NCBI RefSeq assembly: GCF_000507185.2
Contig: NZ_AYTM02000002.1
Location: 581,501 to 645,500, forward strand
Reading direction: 5' to 3'
Length of the DNA stretch: 64,000 nt
From: Pseudomonas syringae KCTC 12500
GTDB lineage: Bacteria; Pseudomonadota; Gammaproteobacteria; Pseudomonadales; Pseudomonadaceae
Shown: positions 40,354-50,372 of the stretch, one piece after another
Layout of the letters: each line of letters opens with the position of its first letter
Position numbering within the stretch: position 1 is the first letter of the stretch
Program-made: the position numbers and the translations under genes
Notes under the pieces: model-generated
Database searches by the model: none
What the model saw: the letters and a program-made list of their open reading frames with translations, nothing else
Told to the model about the DNA's origin: nothing

Positions 40354-42705
40354 ATGGATATATCGCTCAAAAACAGGCTGTCGTTCAAGCAGGCACGCCT
40401 GGCTGTATTGATCGGCTTCGTGCTGGGGACCTTGCTGAGCCTGTTTCAGATTGCGATCGATTATGCCAGCGAAGACGCTTCCATCAATCGAGAAATCAAG
40501 TCGCTGCTGGAAATCATCCAGAACCCGGCATCGCGCATCGCCTACAACATCGACTCCGAGCTGGCCCAGGAACTCACACTCGGCCTGCTGCGCTCCCCTG
40601 CCGTGGTCAGCGCAAGGCTTACCGACAACAACGACGCCGTGCTCTCCAGCGTCGAGCGCCCAATGGCCACCGGGCGCTATCGGGTGTTGAGTGACTGGCT
40701 ATTCGGCGAAAGCCGGCAGTTTCAGGAAAAGCTGCACCTCAATCACCTGCCCAATGAAACCATCGGCACACTGTACCTGACCGTGGACACCTTCGCGTTC
40801 GGCAGCCATTTTCTGCAACGCGCTGAAATCACCCTGCTCAACGGCTTCGTCCGCAGCCTGGCGCTGGCCGGGATTCTGACCATCCTGTTTTACGCGACCC
40901 TGACCAAGCCGCTGGTGAGAGTGATCCGCGAATTGAGCAGTCGCGATCCGCGTAACCCTGACCAAGGCAAAATCACCTGCCCGCCCTACCATGCCCAGGA
41001 TGAAATCGGTGTGCTGGTCGAGACGTTCAACCGTCAGTTTGAAACCATGAGCAGCGAGTTTTCCAGGCGCCGCGCGGCCGAGGACCGGCTGACCGACCAC
41101 CTCAACGAACTGGAAAACATCGTCTCGGCGCGCACCAACGAGCTCAAGGCCAGCAACCTGCGCCTGCGCGAGTCCAATGAGGAACTGCAGATAGCACGCA
41201 GCACGGCGCTGGACATGGCCCATGCGCGCTCGGCGTTTCTGGCGCACATGAGCCATGAGATTCGTACACCGCTCAACGGTCTGCTGGGCATGCTGGCGCT
41301 GTCGCTGGACAGTCCGCTGGGTGCCGAACAACGCCAGCAGCTAATGATCGCCCACGACTCCGGCAAGGTGCTGGTCGAGCTGCTCAACGATATTCTCGAC
41401 ATGTCCAAGTTCGATGCCGGCCACCTGGAGATCGAGCGTATTCCTTTCGACCTGGGGATGTTGATCGAGGACACCGCCAATCTGCTGTCGCAGAACGCAG
41501 CCCCCAGCGTGGAGCTGACCTGCCTGATCGCGCCGGACTTCCCGGCCATGGTCACCGGCGATCCGACCAGGGTGCGTCAGATCGTCAGCAATCTGCTGTC
41601 CAACGCCCTCAAGTTCACCCGTTTCGGGCGCGTGGATGTGCGTCTGACTCATCATCGGGACGCCAGCTCCGGTGAAAACCGCGTGCGCATCGAAGTCCGC
41701 GATACCGGCATCGGCATTGCGCAGGACGCCCAGACCAGAATCTTCCAGCCGTTCACCCAGGCTGAAACCGCCATCACCCGCCAGTACGGCGGCACCGGGC
41801 TGGGCCTGGCGCTGACCAACAACCTCTGCGAGGCCATGAATGGCACGTTGAGCATCCAGTCGCAGTCCGGTTTCGGCAGCCAGTTCTGCGCCGAGCTGCC
41901 GCTGCCGGTCCACGTGCCTGCGGTCACTCAGACCCCGCTCAAGGGCCGTGTGACGGTGGTCAGCTCGGCAGGCAGCGGCCTGGTGGAGCTGCTTGGCAGC
42001 CTGCTGCCGTTCTGGGGGGTCGACCTCAAGCGACGCAGCATCGACGACCGCCCGGAAGCAGTGGACCTCGACGGCAGTCCTGATCTGGTGATTACCGACT
42101 GCCCCGAGTGCCTGTTTGCCATTCGCCCCACGACGCCCGTGCCGATCCTGCTGGTGACCGCCTATGGCAACTTCATGCCTGGCGAACAGGTTGCCGCCCT
42201 GGCCCCGCTGCAACAGCAGGCCCGGCCACTGGCGCGCAATGCGCTTTACCACACGCTGCGGCGCATACTGGGTCAGGAAGAGACAGGCCTCAAGGACACG
42301 CAGGCGCTCGAACACACTGCGCCACGTCTGGCGCGGGTGTTACTGGTCGAGGACAACCCGGTCAATCAGCTGGTCGCTAAGGGCATCCTCGGCAAGCTGG
42401 GTTGCGAAGTGATCATCAGCAGCCATGGCGGCGAGGCCCTGGAACAGCTGGAACAAGGCCATTTCGACCTGGTATTGATGGACTGCAACATGCCGGTCAT
42501 GGACGGCTATGAAGCCAGCCGCCAGATCCGCAGCAGTGGCCGCTGGCCGAACCTGCCGATCGTTGCCCTTACCGCCAATGCCATGCCCGATGAACGCGAG
42601 CGCTGCAAGGCGGCAGGCATGAATGACTATCTGGCCAAGCCGTTCCGGCGTGCCGAACTGGTCAGCATTCTGGATCAGTGGATACCCATTACCGGTATCG
42701 ACTGA
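40354..42705 (+). CDS. sagS: SagS-like hybrid sensor kinase
   Basis: This 783-residue hybrid kinase has TM1 (about 17-36), a periplasmic HmsP-like sensor domain (37-160), TM2 (about 163-182), HAMP and a coiled coil (to 290). HisKA carries His301 in HMSHEIRTPLNG, HATPase_c has QYGGTGLGLALTNNL, and the receiver carries Asp710 in LMDCNMPVMDG. Length and layout match SagS, which controls surface attachment and biofilm entry in P. aeruginosa. The neighbours gpx, msrB, alaA and htpX follow in the order known there. The start MDISLKNRLSFKQA was chosen over the ATG at 40315. Confidence 0.85.
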   Translation: MDISLKNRLSFKQARLAVLIGFVLGTLLSLFQIAIDYASEDASINREIKSLLEIIQNPASRIAYNIDSELAQELTLGLLRSPAVVSARLTDNNDAVLSSVERPMATGRYRVLSDWLFGESRQFQEKLHLNHLPNETIGTLYLTVDTFAFGSHFLQRAEITLLNGFVRSLALAGILTILFYATLTKPLVRVIRELSSRDPRNPDQGKITCPPYHAQDEIGVLVETFNRQFETMSSEFSRRRAAEDRLTDHLNELENIVSARTNELKASNLRLRESNEELQIARSTALDMAHARSAFLAHMSHEIRTPLNGLLGMLALSLDSPLGAEQRQQLMIAHDSGKVLVELLNDILDMSKFDAGHLEIERIPFDLGMLIEDTANLLSQNAAPSVELTCLIAPDFPAMVTGDPTRVRQIVSNLLSNALKFTRFGRVDVRLTHHRDASSGENRVRIEVRDTGIGIAQDAQTRIFQPFTQAETAITRQYGGTGLGLALTNNLCEAMNGTLSIQSQSGFGSQFCAELPLPVHVPAVTQTPLKGRVTVVSSAGSGLVELLGSLLPFWGVDLKRRSIDDRPEAVDLDGSPDLVITDCPECLFAIRPTTPVPILLVTAYGNFMPGEQVAALAPLQQQARPLARNALYHTLRRILGQEETGLKDTQALEHTAPRLARVLLVEDNPVNQLVAKGILGKLGCEVIISSHGGEALEQLEQGHFDLVLMDCNMPVMDGYEASRQIRSSGRWPNLPIVALTANAMPDERERCKAAGMNDYLAKPFRRAELVSILDQWIPITGID

Positions 42706-42709
42706 AGGC

Positions 42710-43195
<486 letters not shown>

Positions 43196-43252
43196 CAAAG
43201 GAGGCCTCGATACTGGAATTGGAACAGGGCGGTGGCTGAATCTGCAGGGCGT

Positions 43253-43648
43253 TCAGGCGCGCGGCACCAGATCCAGGCATACCGAATTGATGCAATAACG
43301 CAGTCCGGTAGGTGGCGGTCCATCCGGGAACACGTGGCCCAGGTGCGCATCACATTTGGCGCAGACCACTTCAGTACGAATCATGCCGTGGCTCATATCG
43401 CGAACCTCGATCACTGCACTGCCCTCGAGCGGCGCATAGAAGCTGGGCCAGCCGCAGCCTGAATCGAACTTGGTGGTGGAATCGAACAGCGGCTCATGGC
43501 AGCAGATGCATTCGTAGATACCGTCTGTCTTTGTCCCGTTGTACTTGCCGGAGAACGGCCGCTCGGTGCCTTTCAGACGACAGACGTTGTACTGCTCCGG
43601 GTCGAGCATCTGCTTCCACTCTTCCAGCGTTTTTTCCAACTTGTCCAC
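43253..43648 (-). CDS. msrB: Peptide methionine-(R)-S-oxide reductase
   Basis: This 131-residue protein has the catalytic Cys in [11 protein letters not shown], the zinc-binding CxxC pairs (CICC and CAKC) and the active-site region [19 protein letters not shown]. It repairs R-methionine sulfoxide in proteins. The GTG start at 43648 has a GGAGG site; the frame upstream to 43708 has no similar signal. It is in the same direction as gpx, probably one operon. Confidence 0.94.
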   Translation of the reverse strand: MDKLEKTLEEWKQMLDPEQYNVCRLKGTERPFSGKYNGTKTDGIYECICCHEPLFDSTTKFDSGCGWPSFYAPLEGSAVIEVRDMSHGMIRTEVVCAKCDAHLGHVFPDGPPPTGLRYCINSVCLDLVPRA

Positions 43649-43836
43649 AGGTACACCTCCGAATTCGAAAAACCCTGATCTGTACCTTTTCCGCAGATCA
43701 GGTGGCACGTATCATTGCGCCAGGTCAGACGTCAGTCTGGCACCCGCGTTTGTCGTACACAAACCCATTTTCATGGCGAATGTAGCGACCTTCATTGCAA
43801 GCCGGCGACAGCTCGTCCATTTTCGGGATCATCACC

Positions 43837-45048
43837 ATGCAGTTCAACAAATCGAACAAGCTCGCAAACGTCTGCTATGACATTCGCGGGCCGGTGCTCA
43901 AGCACGCCAAACGCCTGGAAGAGGAAGGCCATCGCATCCTCAAGCTGAACATCGGCAACCCGGCACCGTTTGGTTTCGAGGCGCCGGACGAAATTCTGCA
44001 GGACGTGATCCGCAACTTGCCGACTGCGCAGGGCTACAGCGACTCCAAGGGCCTGTTCAGCGCCCGCAAGGCGGTGATGCAGTATTACCAGCAGAAGCAG
44101 GTCGAAGGTGTCGGCATCGAAGACATCTACCTGGGCAACGGCGTGTCCGAGCTGATCGTGATGTCGATGCAGGCGTTGCTCAACAATGGCGACGAAGTGC
44201 TGGTTCCGGCCCCCGACTACCCGCTGTGGACCGCTGCTGTCGCCTTGTCCGGTGGCAGCCCGGTGCATTACCTGTGCGACGAGCAGGCCAACTGGTGGCC
44301 TGATCTTGAAGACATCAAGGCCAAGATCACCCCGAACACCAAGGCCATGGTCATCATCAACCCGAACAACCCGACAGGTGCGGTGTACTCGCGCGAAGTA
44401 CTGCTGGGCATGCTGGAACTGGCCCGCCAGCATAATCTGGTGGTGTTCTCCGACGAAATCTACGACAAGATCCTGTATGACGACGCAGTGCACATCTGCA
44501 CCGCCTCGCTGGCGCCGGACCTGCTGTGCCTGACCTTCAACGGCCTGTCCAAGTCGTATCGGGTTGCGGGCTTCCGTTCCGGCTGGATCGCCATTTCCGG
44601 GCCGAAACACAACGCGCAGAGCTACATCGAAGGCATCGACATTCTGGCCAACATGCGCCTGTGTGCCAACGTGCCGAGCCAGCACGCCATCCAGACCGCG
44701 CTGGGCGGCTATCAGAGCATCAACGACCTGATTCTTCCCCCTGGCCGTCTGCTGGAACAGCGCAACCGCACCTGGGAGCTGCTCAACGACATTCCCGGTG
44801 TCAGCTGCGTGAAGCCGATGGGCGCGCTGTATGCGTTCCCGCGCATTGACCCGAAGGTCTGCCCGATCCTTAACGACGAGAAGTTCGTCCTCGACCTGCT
44901 GCTTTCCGAGAAGCTGCTGGTGGTCCAGGGCACAGCGTTCAACTGGCCATACCCTGACCACTTCCGCGTCGTGACCCTGCCCCGCGTCGATGAGCTGGAG
45001 CAGGCCATTGGCCGCATCGGTAACTTCCTCAAGGGTTATCGGCAGTAA
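43837..45048 (+). CDS. alaA: Glutamate-pyruvate aminotransferase AlaA
   Basis: This 403-residue fold-type I PLP enzyme starts MQFNKSNKLANVCYDIRGPVLKHAKRLEEEG. It has the PNNPTGAVYS, SDEIYDKILYD and PLP-lysine GLSKSYRVAGFRSGW signatures of the AlaA/YfbQ group, which makes alanine from pyruvate and glutamate. The upstream in-frame ATG at 43795 was rejected. It is divergent from msrB and followed by htpX. Confidence 0.9.
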   Translation: MQFNKSNKLANVCYDIRGPVLKHAKRLEEEGHRILKLNIGNPAPFGFEAPDEILQDVIRNLPTAQGYSDSKGLFSARKAVMQYYQQKQVEGVGIEDIYLGNGVSELIVMSMQALLNNGDEVLVPAPDYPLWTAAVALSGGSPVHYLCDEQANWWPDLEDIKAKITPNTKAMVIINPNNPTGAVYSREVLLGMLELARQHNLVVFSDEIYDKILYDDAVHICTASLAPDLLCLTFNGLSKSYRVAGFRSGWIAISGPKHNAQSYIEGIDILANMRLCANVPSQHAIQTALGGYQSINDLILPPGRLLEQRNRTWELLNDIPGVSCVKPMGALYAFPRIDPKVCPILNDEKFVLDLLLSEKLLVVQGTAFNWPYPDHFRVVTLPRVDELEQAIGRIGNFLKGYRQ

Positions 45049-45313
45049 ACAGCCACAGCCCTCCCGCCTGACCTGTCTGCCCCGACCCGCTCGGGGCAGT
45101 TTATTTCTGCGTGCCTGAAACATCATGAGCGCCCTGCCACAAACGCTTCAGGCATCGACCGCTCTGGCTCAGGCGCCGTTCAGCCTTGCGGGATTACCAT
45201 TGATTGCGACAAGAGGACACAGTTTGAAATAGTCCCTCTGTTGAATAGCAGCAAGCATCACCTTATATACCCGGCATCGAGTTACATATTTACCTGAGGA
45301 GAACGTTTCGACC

Positions 45314-46201
45314 ATGATGCGCATTTTGCTGTTTTTGGCCACTAACCTTGCGGTCGTGCTGATTGCCAGCATCACCCTGAGCCTTTTTGGCTTCAATGGG
45401 TTCATGGCGGCCAACGGGGTTGATCTGAACCTCAATCAGCTGCTGGTTTTCTGCGCTGTGTTCGGTTTCGCGGGCTCGCTGTTCTCGCTGTTCATCTCCA
45501 AGTGGATGGCGAAGATGAGCACCGGTACTCAGATCATCAGCCAGCCTCGCACTCGCCATGAGCAATGGTTGCTGCAGACCGTTGAACAACTGTCCCGCGA
45601 CGCGGGCATCAAGATGCCGGAAGTCGGTATTTTCCCGGCGTACGAAGCCAACGCGTTTGCCACGGGCTGGAACAAGAACGATGCCCTGGTTGCGGTCAGC
45701 CAGGGCCTGCTCGAGCGCTTTTCGCCGGATGAGGTGAAAGCCGTACTGGCTCACGAGATCGGCCACGTTGCCAACGGCGACATGGTGACGCTGGCGCTGG
45801 TGCAGGGCGTGGTGAACACCTTCGTGATGTTCTTCGCCCGCATCATCGGTAATTTCGTCGACAAGGTGATCTTCAAGACTGAAAACGGTCAGGGCATCGC
45901 TTACTACATCACGACGATCTTCGCCGAGCTGGTACTGGGCTTTCTGGCCAGCGCCATCGTCATGTGGTTCTCGCGCAAACGCGAATTCCGCGCTGACGAT
46001 GCCGGTGCACGACTGGCGGGTACGAGTGCAATGATCGGCGCGCTGCAACGCTTGCGTTCCGAACAGGGCGTCCCGGTGAACATGCCTGACAGCCTGACCG
46101 CCTTCGGTATCAATGCCGGTCTCAAGAAGGGCCTCGCCGGCCTGTTCATGAGCCACCCGCCGCTGGAGCAACGCATCGAGGCCCTGCGCCGTCGCGGTTG
46201 A
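45314..46201 (+). CDS. htpX: Membrane zinc protease HtpX
   Basis: This 295-residue M48 metalloprotease has two N-terminal membrane helices, the zinc motif HEIGH (147-151), a later Glu ligand in [13 protein letters not shown], and two more membrane segments (about 155-215). It degrades misfolded membrane proteins and is part of the envelope-stress response. The start MMRILLFL has an AGGAG site (45296-45301). The sagS-to-htpX order is the one usual in Pseudomonas. Confidence 0.94.
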   Translation: MMRILLFLATNLAVVLIASITLSLFGFNGFMAANGVDLNLNQLLVFCAVFGFAGSLFSLFISKWMAKMSTGTQIISQPRTRHEQWLLQTVEQLSRDAGIKMPEVGIFPAYEANAFATGWNKNDALVAVSQGLLERFSPDEVKAVLAHEIGHVANGDMVTLALVQGVVNTFVMFFARIIGNFVDKVIFKTENGQGIAYYITTIFAELVLGFLASAIVMWFSRKREFRADDAGARLAGTSAMIGALQRLRSEQGVPVNMPDSLTAFGINAGLKKGLAGLFMSHPPLEQRIEALRRRG

Positions 46202-46628
46202 ATCAGATGGTCGCACCCACGCTCCGCGTGAGAAGCTGGTTTTCTTTGTCAGGCGAAATGAGGTCCGACTCACGTCACCTTTTCGCCCCTCGGCGACTCA
46301 CTTTGAGGGACCAAAGTGAGCAAAGTCCTTGGCTCCGTTTCCGGCCCGACTTCGTCGGGTTCCTTCGCCCCGTCACTAATCCGGGGGTCGCTGCAACGGG
46401 CCATCCATGGCCCGGTGCAGCTAACTCGGCGTCCTGCCGAGTTACCCCCGGATCAGCGCCATGACTCAGCCGTCACTTACGTCGCACCCTGCGTCGTCAG
46501 TGCCATCGCGATAAAAAAGCGCTTTTATGTGCAGTGGCTATGGACAAGTCATGACGTTGTGCTGCCTCCCAGAACTGACTCAATGCACAGCCACGGAAGT
46601 GAGAGTCGGAAGGCTTGCGCGCTCAGAG
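46202..46628. other. Intergenic region between htpX and tpm
   Basis: This 427-base region contains no convincing gene. It holds a set of palindromes described as a repeat at 46297-46453 and an unremarkable stretch after that. The structured part looks like a Pseudomonas multi-copy intergenic repeat. The tpm end is at 46629, so the region also acts as a convergent spacer. Confidence 0.5.
46297..46453. repeat. Structured intergenic repeat with a three-way junction
   Basis: Three palindromes occur in a row. CTCACTTTG/CAAAGTGAG lies at 46297-46320, CCCGAC-TTC-GTCGGG at 46345-46359, and a composite at 46379-46453. In the composite, ATCCGGGGGT (46379-46388) pairs with ACCCCCGGAT (46444-46453). Between them sit one 13-pair hairpin with a single mismatch (46391-46420) and one perfect 8-bp hairpin AACTCGGC/GCCGAGTT (46423-46443). 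Sequences of this type recur in Pseudomonas genomes (from memory). Confidence 0.8.
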
Positions 46629-47285
46629 TTACACACGCTCCAACACATAAACGTGCTCATCCATACGCTCCAATCCGGCCTTCAACCCCTTGGCACTGCT
46701 GTGCAGCGTATCCTGCCCACCAACCTTGGTGACCTCCCAGTTCCCTGACATGACCCTGTGCAGCCATGTTTGCGGGACGGAGAATGGCGGGCCTTCCAGC
46801 AGGGCCTGGTCGTATTCCAGGGTAATCAGTAAACCGCTGCACGTCTGCGGCATCAGCGCTTCAAGGTGCTGCACATAGCGTTCACGCATGTCCGCTGGCA
46901 GGGCGATCATCGCGGCGCGGTCGTAAAACGCCGCGCAATGACCGATATCGCGCACAGTCAGCGCGAAGAAATCACCGCACCAGATTTCGATACCCGGCGC
47001 TGCGTAGGCCTTGAAGTCGCCCTGCGACGTGATGTGCGGCTGCTCACCACGCTCGGTGAAATAGCGCTCTACCGCCGCCTCGGACAGCTCGGCGCCCACC
47101 ACGTGATACCCCTGCCCGCTCAGCCAGCTCATGTCCTGGCTCTTGCCACATAACGGCACCAGAACCCGCGCTCCCGGAACAACATTCAGCGAGGACCAAT
47201 ATTGTTGCAGGTCCTTATTGACCTCTGACTGGTGAAAGCCGATCTGCCCGGCACTCCAGCGCTGCAGCCAAAAATCCGCCTGCAT
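46629..47285 (-). CDS. tpm: Thiopurine/tellurite S-methyltransferase
   Basis: This 218-residue Class I methyltransferase of the TPMT family starts MQADFWLQRWSAGQIGFHQSEVNKDLQQYW and has PLCGKSQDMSWLSGQGYHVVGAELSEAAVERYF, the SAM-binding region. In P. syringae, TPMT methylates selenium or tellurium compounds and confers tellurite resistance. The length is normal and no signal peptide is present. It is divergent from the DOPA-dioxygenase-like gene across 101 bases. Confidence 0.92.
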   Translation of the reverse strand: MQADFWLQRWSAGQIGFHQSEVNKDLQQYWSSLNVVPGARVLVPLCGKSQDMSWLSGQGYHVVGAELSEAAVERYFTERGEQPHITSQGDFKAYAAPGIEIWCGDFFALTVRDIGHCAAFYDRAAMIALPADMRERYVQHLEALMPQTCSGLLITLEYDQALLEGPPFSVPQTWLHRVMSGNWEVTKVGGQDTLHSSAKGLKAGLERMDEHVYVLERV

Positions 47286-47386
47286 GAAACCTCCTGAAAA
47301 TTCGATAAAAAAGCGCCAGAACTTATATTAGATTTAGATCATAAAAATGACCGACTATGAGTCATCCCACTATTCTGGAGCTTTAA

Positions 47387-48154
47387 ATGTTCCCCAGCCT
47401 GTTTATTTCCCATGGCTCCCCCATGCTGGCGCTGGAACCCGGCGAAAGCGGCCCGGCTCTGAAGCGACTGGCTGCCAGCCTGCCCCGGCCTCGCGCCATC
47501 GTGATGGTGTCTGCCCACTGGGAAAGCCATGAACTGATCGTCAACGGCAATCCACAACCCGAGACGTGGCATGACTTCGGTGGCTTTGCGCCCGAATTGT
47601 TTGCAGTACAGTACCCGGCCCCAGGGCTGCCGGCACTGACGCGCAAGGTGGTTGAACGGCTTGCCGCCAGCGACCTGCCTGCACGCATCGACAGCAGACG
47701 TCCCTTCGACCACGGCGTCTGGGTGCCTTTGTCGCTGATGTACCCGGACGCCGATATTCCGGTGGTGCAGGTTTCGCTGCCCAGCCGCCAGGGGCCGGAA
47801 TTACAGACCCGCGTGGGCCGGGCACTGGCCAGCTTGCGTGAACAGGGTGTGCTGATCATCGGTTCAGGCAGCATCACGCACAACCTGCGTGACCTTGACT
47901 GGAACGCCGGCCCCGACAGTATCGAGCCCTGGGCTGCCGCGTTTCGCGACTGGATGATCGACAAACTGCAAAACGACGACGAAGCCGCACTGCACCACTA
48001 CCGCAGCCTCGCCCCTCACGCGGCCCGTGCGCACCCCAGTGAAGAGCACCTGCTGCCGCTGTATTTCGCACGCGGCGCTGGCGGTGTCTTCGGCATTGCC
48101 CATCAGGGCTTCACCATGGGCGCACTCGGGATGGATATCTATCGGTTCGGGTGA
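47387..48154 (+). CDS. 4,5-DOPA dioxygenase extradiol-like protein (YgiD)
   Basis: This 255-residue LigB-fold enzyme starts MFPSLFISHGSPMLALEPG and has metal-ligand histidines in ISHGSPM, SAHWESHE, DHGVWVPLSLMYP and HSPLYF-like positions near RAHPSEEHLLPLYFARGAG. The family cleaves L-DOPA extradiol bonds in plants and in E. coli YgiD; native substrate here is unknown. It is divergent from tpm. Confidence 0.86.
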   Translation: MFPSLFISHGSPMLALEPGESGPALKRLAASLPRPRAIVMVSAHWESHELIVNGNPQPETWHDFGGFAPELFAVQYPAPGLPALTRKVVERLAASDLPARIDSRRPFDHGVWVPLSLMYPDADIPVVQVSLPSRQGPELQTRVGRALASLREQGVLIIGSGSITHNLRDLDWNAGPDSIEPWAAAFRDWMIDKLQNDDEAALHHYRSLAPHAARAHPSEEHLLPLYFARGAGGVFGIAHQGFTMGALGMDIYRFG

Positions 48155-48187
48155 AGCCAATAGCGCCAATTTGCCTGAATACAAAGC

Positions 48188-48217
48188 AAAAAAATCCCCG
48201 AACCAGTCGGGGATTTT
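48188..48217. terminator. Bidirectional terminator between YgiD-like and deaD genes
   Basis: AAAATCCCCGA (48191-48201) pairs with TCGGGGATTTT (48207-48217) with a short loop, with A-run and T-run on the two sides. It lies between the convergent stops of the DOPA-dioxygenase-like gene and deaD and serves both. Confidence 0.85.
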
Positions 48218-48244
48218 CTATTGGCCGATCAGCTCAAGAGCCGA

Positions 48245-49918
48245 TCAGTCTTCGCGATAGCGACGCAGCTTGAGCTGCTTGCCAGCAACGCGGGTGTCCT
48301 TGAGCTTGGTCAGCAGACGCTCAAGACCATCTTCCGGCAGTTCAACCAGGCTGAAGCTGTCACGGACCTGGATACGGCCGATCGCTTCGCGGGCCAGGCC
48401 GCCTTCGTTGAGAATGGCACCCAGCAGGTTCTTGGCAGCGATACCATCACGCGCACCCAGCGCGGTACGGCAACGAGCACGGCCTTCGGCCAATGGAACC
48501 GGCGCACGACGCTCACGCTCAGGACGATCACCACGGTCGCTGCTGCGCTCTGGACGATCACCGCGCGGGGCGTTGTTCGGAACCAGTGGACGCTCGCGCT
48601 CGATGGCTGCCAGGGTCAGTGCCTGACCGTTGGTAGCCTTGCGCAGCAGTGCAGCGGCAAGAGCGCGAGGGCTGCAGCCGATGTCGGCAGTCAGACGATC
48701 GAGCAGATCACCGTGAGTCGATTCGGCATCGGCGACCAGCGGCGACAGGCTGTTGGTCAGTTTCTTGATGCGCGCATCCAGAACGGCCTGGGCATCCGGC
48801 AGGCGGACTTCCGCAACCTTCTGACCGGTAACACGCTCAATCACTTGCAGCATGCGGCGCTCACGAGGCGTCACCAGCAGCAGGGCGCGACCTTCGCGAC
48901 CGGCACGACCGGTACGGCCGATACGGTGAACGTAGGACTCTGGATCGTAAGGCATGTCCACGTTGAATACGTGAGTGATACGCGGAACGTCAAGACCACG
49001 GGCAGCAACGTCGGTCGCCACAACGATGTCCAGACGGCCATCCTTGAGGGATTCGATAACGCGCTCGCGCTGGTTCTGGGCGATGTCGCCGTTCAGTGCG
49101 GCAGCCTTGTAGCCTTTGGCTTCAAGGGCGCTGGCCAGATCCAGGGTCGCCTGCTTGGTGCGGACGAACATGATCAGGGCATCGAAGTCTTCGACTTCCA
49201 GCAGGCTCAGTACAGCCGAGGTCTTCTGGTCAGCATGAACCAGCAGGTGAGCCTGTTCGATCGCGGTAACAGTCTGGGTCTTGGTCTGGATCTTGACGTG
49301 CTTCGGATCACGCAAATGGCGCTCAGCGATGGCACGGATCGACTGCGGCAAAGTAGCCGAGAACAATACGGTTTGCTTGGTTTCCGGCATGGCCTTGAAG
49401 ATAACTTCGAGGTCGTCCATGAAGCCCAGCTTGAGCATTTCGTCCGCTTCGTCGAGAACCAGGTGGTTCACGGTCGCCAGGACTTTCTCGTCACGACGCA
49501 GGTGGTCGCAGAGACGGCCCGGGGTAGCGACGACGATCTGTGCGCCATTACGGATAGCCTTGAGCTGAGGGCCCATCGGCGCGCCGCCGTAGACCGCTAC
49601 AACGGTCACGCCCGGCATTTGTTTTGCGTAGGTCTCGAACGCGGTGGCAACCTGAAGTGCCAGTTCGCGGGTCGGGGCCAGGATCAGTGCTTGCGGCTCG
49701 CGCTTGCTCGGGTCGATCCGATGCAGGATAGGCAGTGCGAAAGCGGCGGTTTTACCCGTACCGGTTTGCGCCTGACCGATCATGTCGTGGCCGGCCATGA
49801 TGATCGGGATCGACTGCTGCTGAATGGCCGACGGCTCTTCGTAGCCAGTGGCGATAACGGCTGCGAGGATATTTGGATGAAGTTCAAAAGCGGCGAAGCC
49901 GCCGAATTCCTGGGTCAT
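48245..49918 (-). CDS. deaD: DEAD-box RNA helicase DeaD/CsdA
   Basis: This 557-residue helicase has motifs I AQTGTGKTA, Ia PTRELA, II DEAD, III SAT and VI HRIGRTGRAG. It has a C-terminal DbpA-type RNA-binding domain (about 480-550: LLGAILNEGGLAREAIGRIQVRDSFSLVELP) and an Arg/Glu/Pro-rich linker. It unwinds RNA structures in ribosome assembly and cold adaptation. The start MTQEFGGFAAF was used; the ATG at 49951 adds 11 residues. The leader is over 300 bases long, as in E. coli csdA. Confidence 0.92.
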   Translation of the reverse strand: MTQEFGGFAAFELHPNILAAVIATGYEEPSAIQQQSIPIIMAGHDMIGQAQTGTGKTAAFALPILHRIDPSKREPQALILAPTRELALQVATAFETYAKQMPGVTVVAVYGGAPMGPQLKAIRNGAQIVVATPGRLCDHLRRDEKVLATVNHLVLDEADEMLKLGFMDDLEVIFKAMPETKQTVLFSATLPQSIRAIAERHLRDPKHVKIQTKTQTVTAIEQAHLLVHADQKTSAVLSLLEVEDFDALIMFVRTKQATLDLASALEAKGYKAAALNGDIAQNQRERVIESLKDGRLDIVVATDVAARGLDVPRITHVFNVDMPYDPESYVHRIGRTGRAGREGRALLLVTPRERRMLQVIERVTGQKVAEVRLPDAQAVLDARIKKLTNSLSPLVADAESTHGDLLDRLTADIGCSPRALAAALLRKATNGQALTLAAIERERPLVPNNAPRGDRPERSSDRGDRPERERRAPVPLAEGRARCRTALGARDGIAAKNLLGAILNEGGLAREAIGRIQVRDSFSLVELPEDGLERLLTKLKDTRVAGKQLKLRRYRED

Positions 49919-50372
49919 GGGTCTGCCTCTAGTGCATCCGCAAAGACCCATGCTCCAAAGCTGCGCGTGCCGTGTACGACCCTAAAGTCACCCTGGCTGC
50001 TTTGTCGGCGGGGATTTGCGAAAACGTTTGATGAATGGATCGCCTAGGATAGTCCGCAGAGCGAACAAGCAGCCGAAGCTGGCTTCGGGAAATTGCAATA
50101 CCTTGACGAGGGTCCTGTTAAAGACCGGCGCGCACTATACCGGAAATACGCACCTTGGTGAGTCTTTTTTTACGAAACGTTGCGCCATTTTTGAGCGGCG
50201 GCAGGCCCTGAGTGCGGGCAGAAGACCGCTTGATCAAGGCGCGGGCCCGAGATTGCGGGCATTGCCGCTTAAACGTTTAATCTATTCTTGCACATGACCG
50301 GCATTCTGGCCTTCGAGGTGTGGCGAATTGTCCCACCCCGTTTTCAGAACAACCTACTCACCTGCCGCCTGC
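49919..50372. other. deaD leader and promoter region
   Basis: This 454-base gap between the spermidine-synthase-like gene and deaD is on the deaD-proximal side. It contains a perfect 12-bp palindrome TTAAACGTTTAA (50269-50280) and small hairpins such as CGAAGC-TGG-CTTCG (around 50074-50088). It should hold the deaD promoter and a long 5' UTR of the cold-shock type. No gene was found. Confidence 0.5.
50269..50280. promoter_or_regulatory. Perfect palindrome TTAAACGTTTAA, LacI/Cra-type operator candidate
   Basis: The 12-bp palindrome resembles the operator bound by the fructose repressor Cra/FruR in Pseudomonas (AACGTTT core). It lies about 350 bases upstream of the deaD start. Regulation is not proved; a LacI-family protein other than Cra is equally possible. 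Confidence 0.4.

Noticed and set aside
43792..45126. 444-residue minus-strand frame
   Set aside because: Antisense shadow of alaA.
48221..50047. 608-residue plus-strand frame
   Set aside because: Antisense shadow of deaD; the helicase motifs are all on the minus strand.
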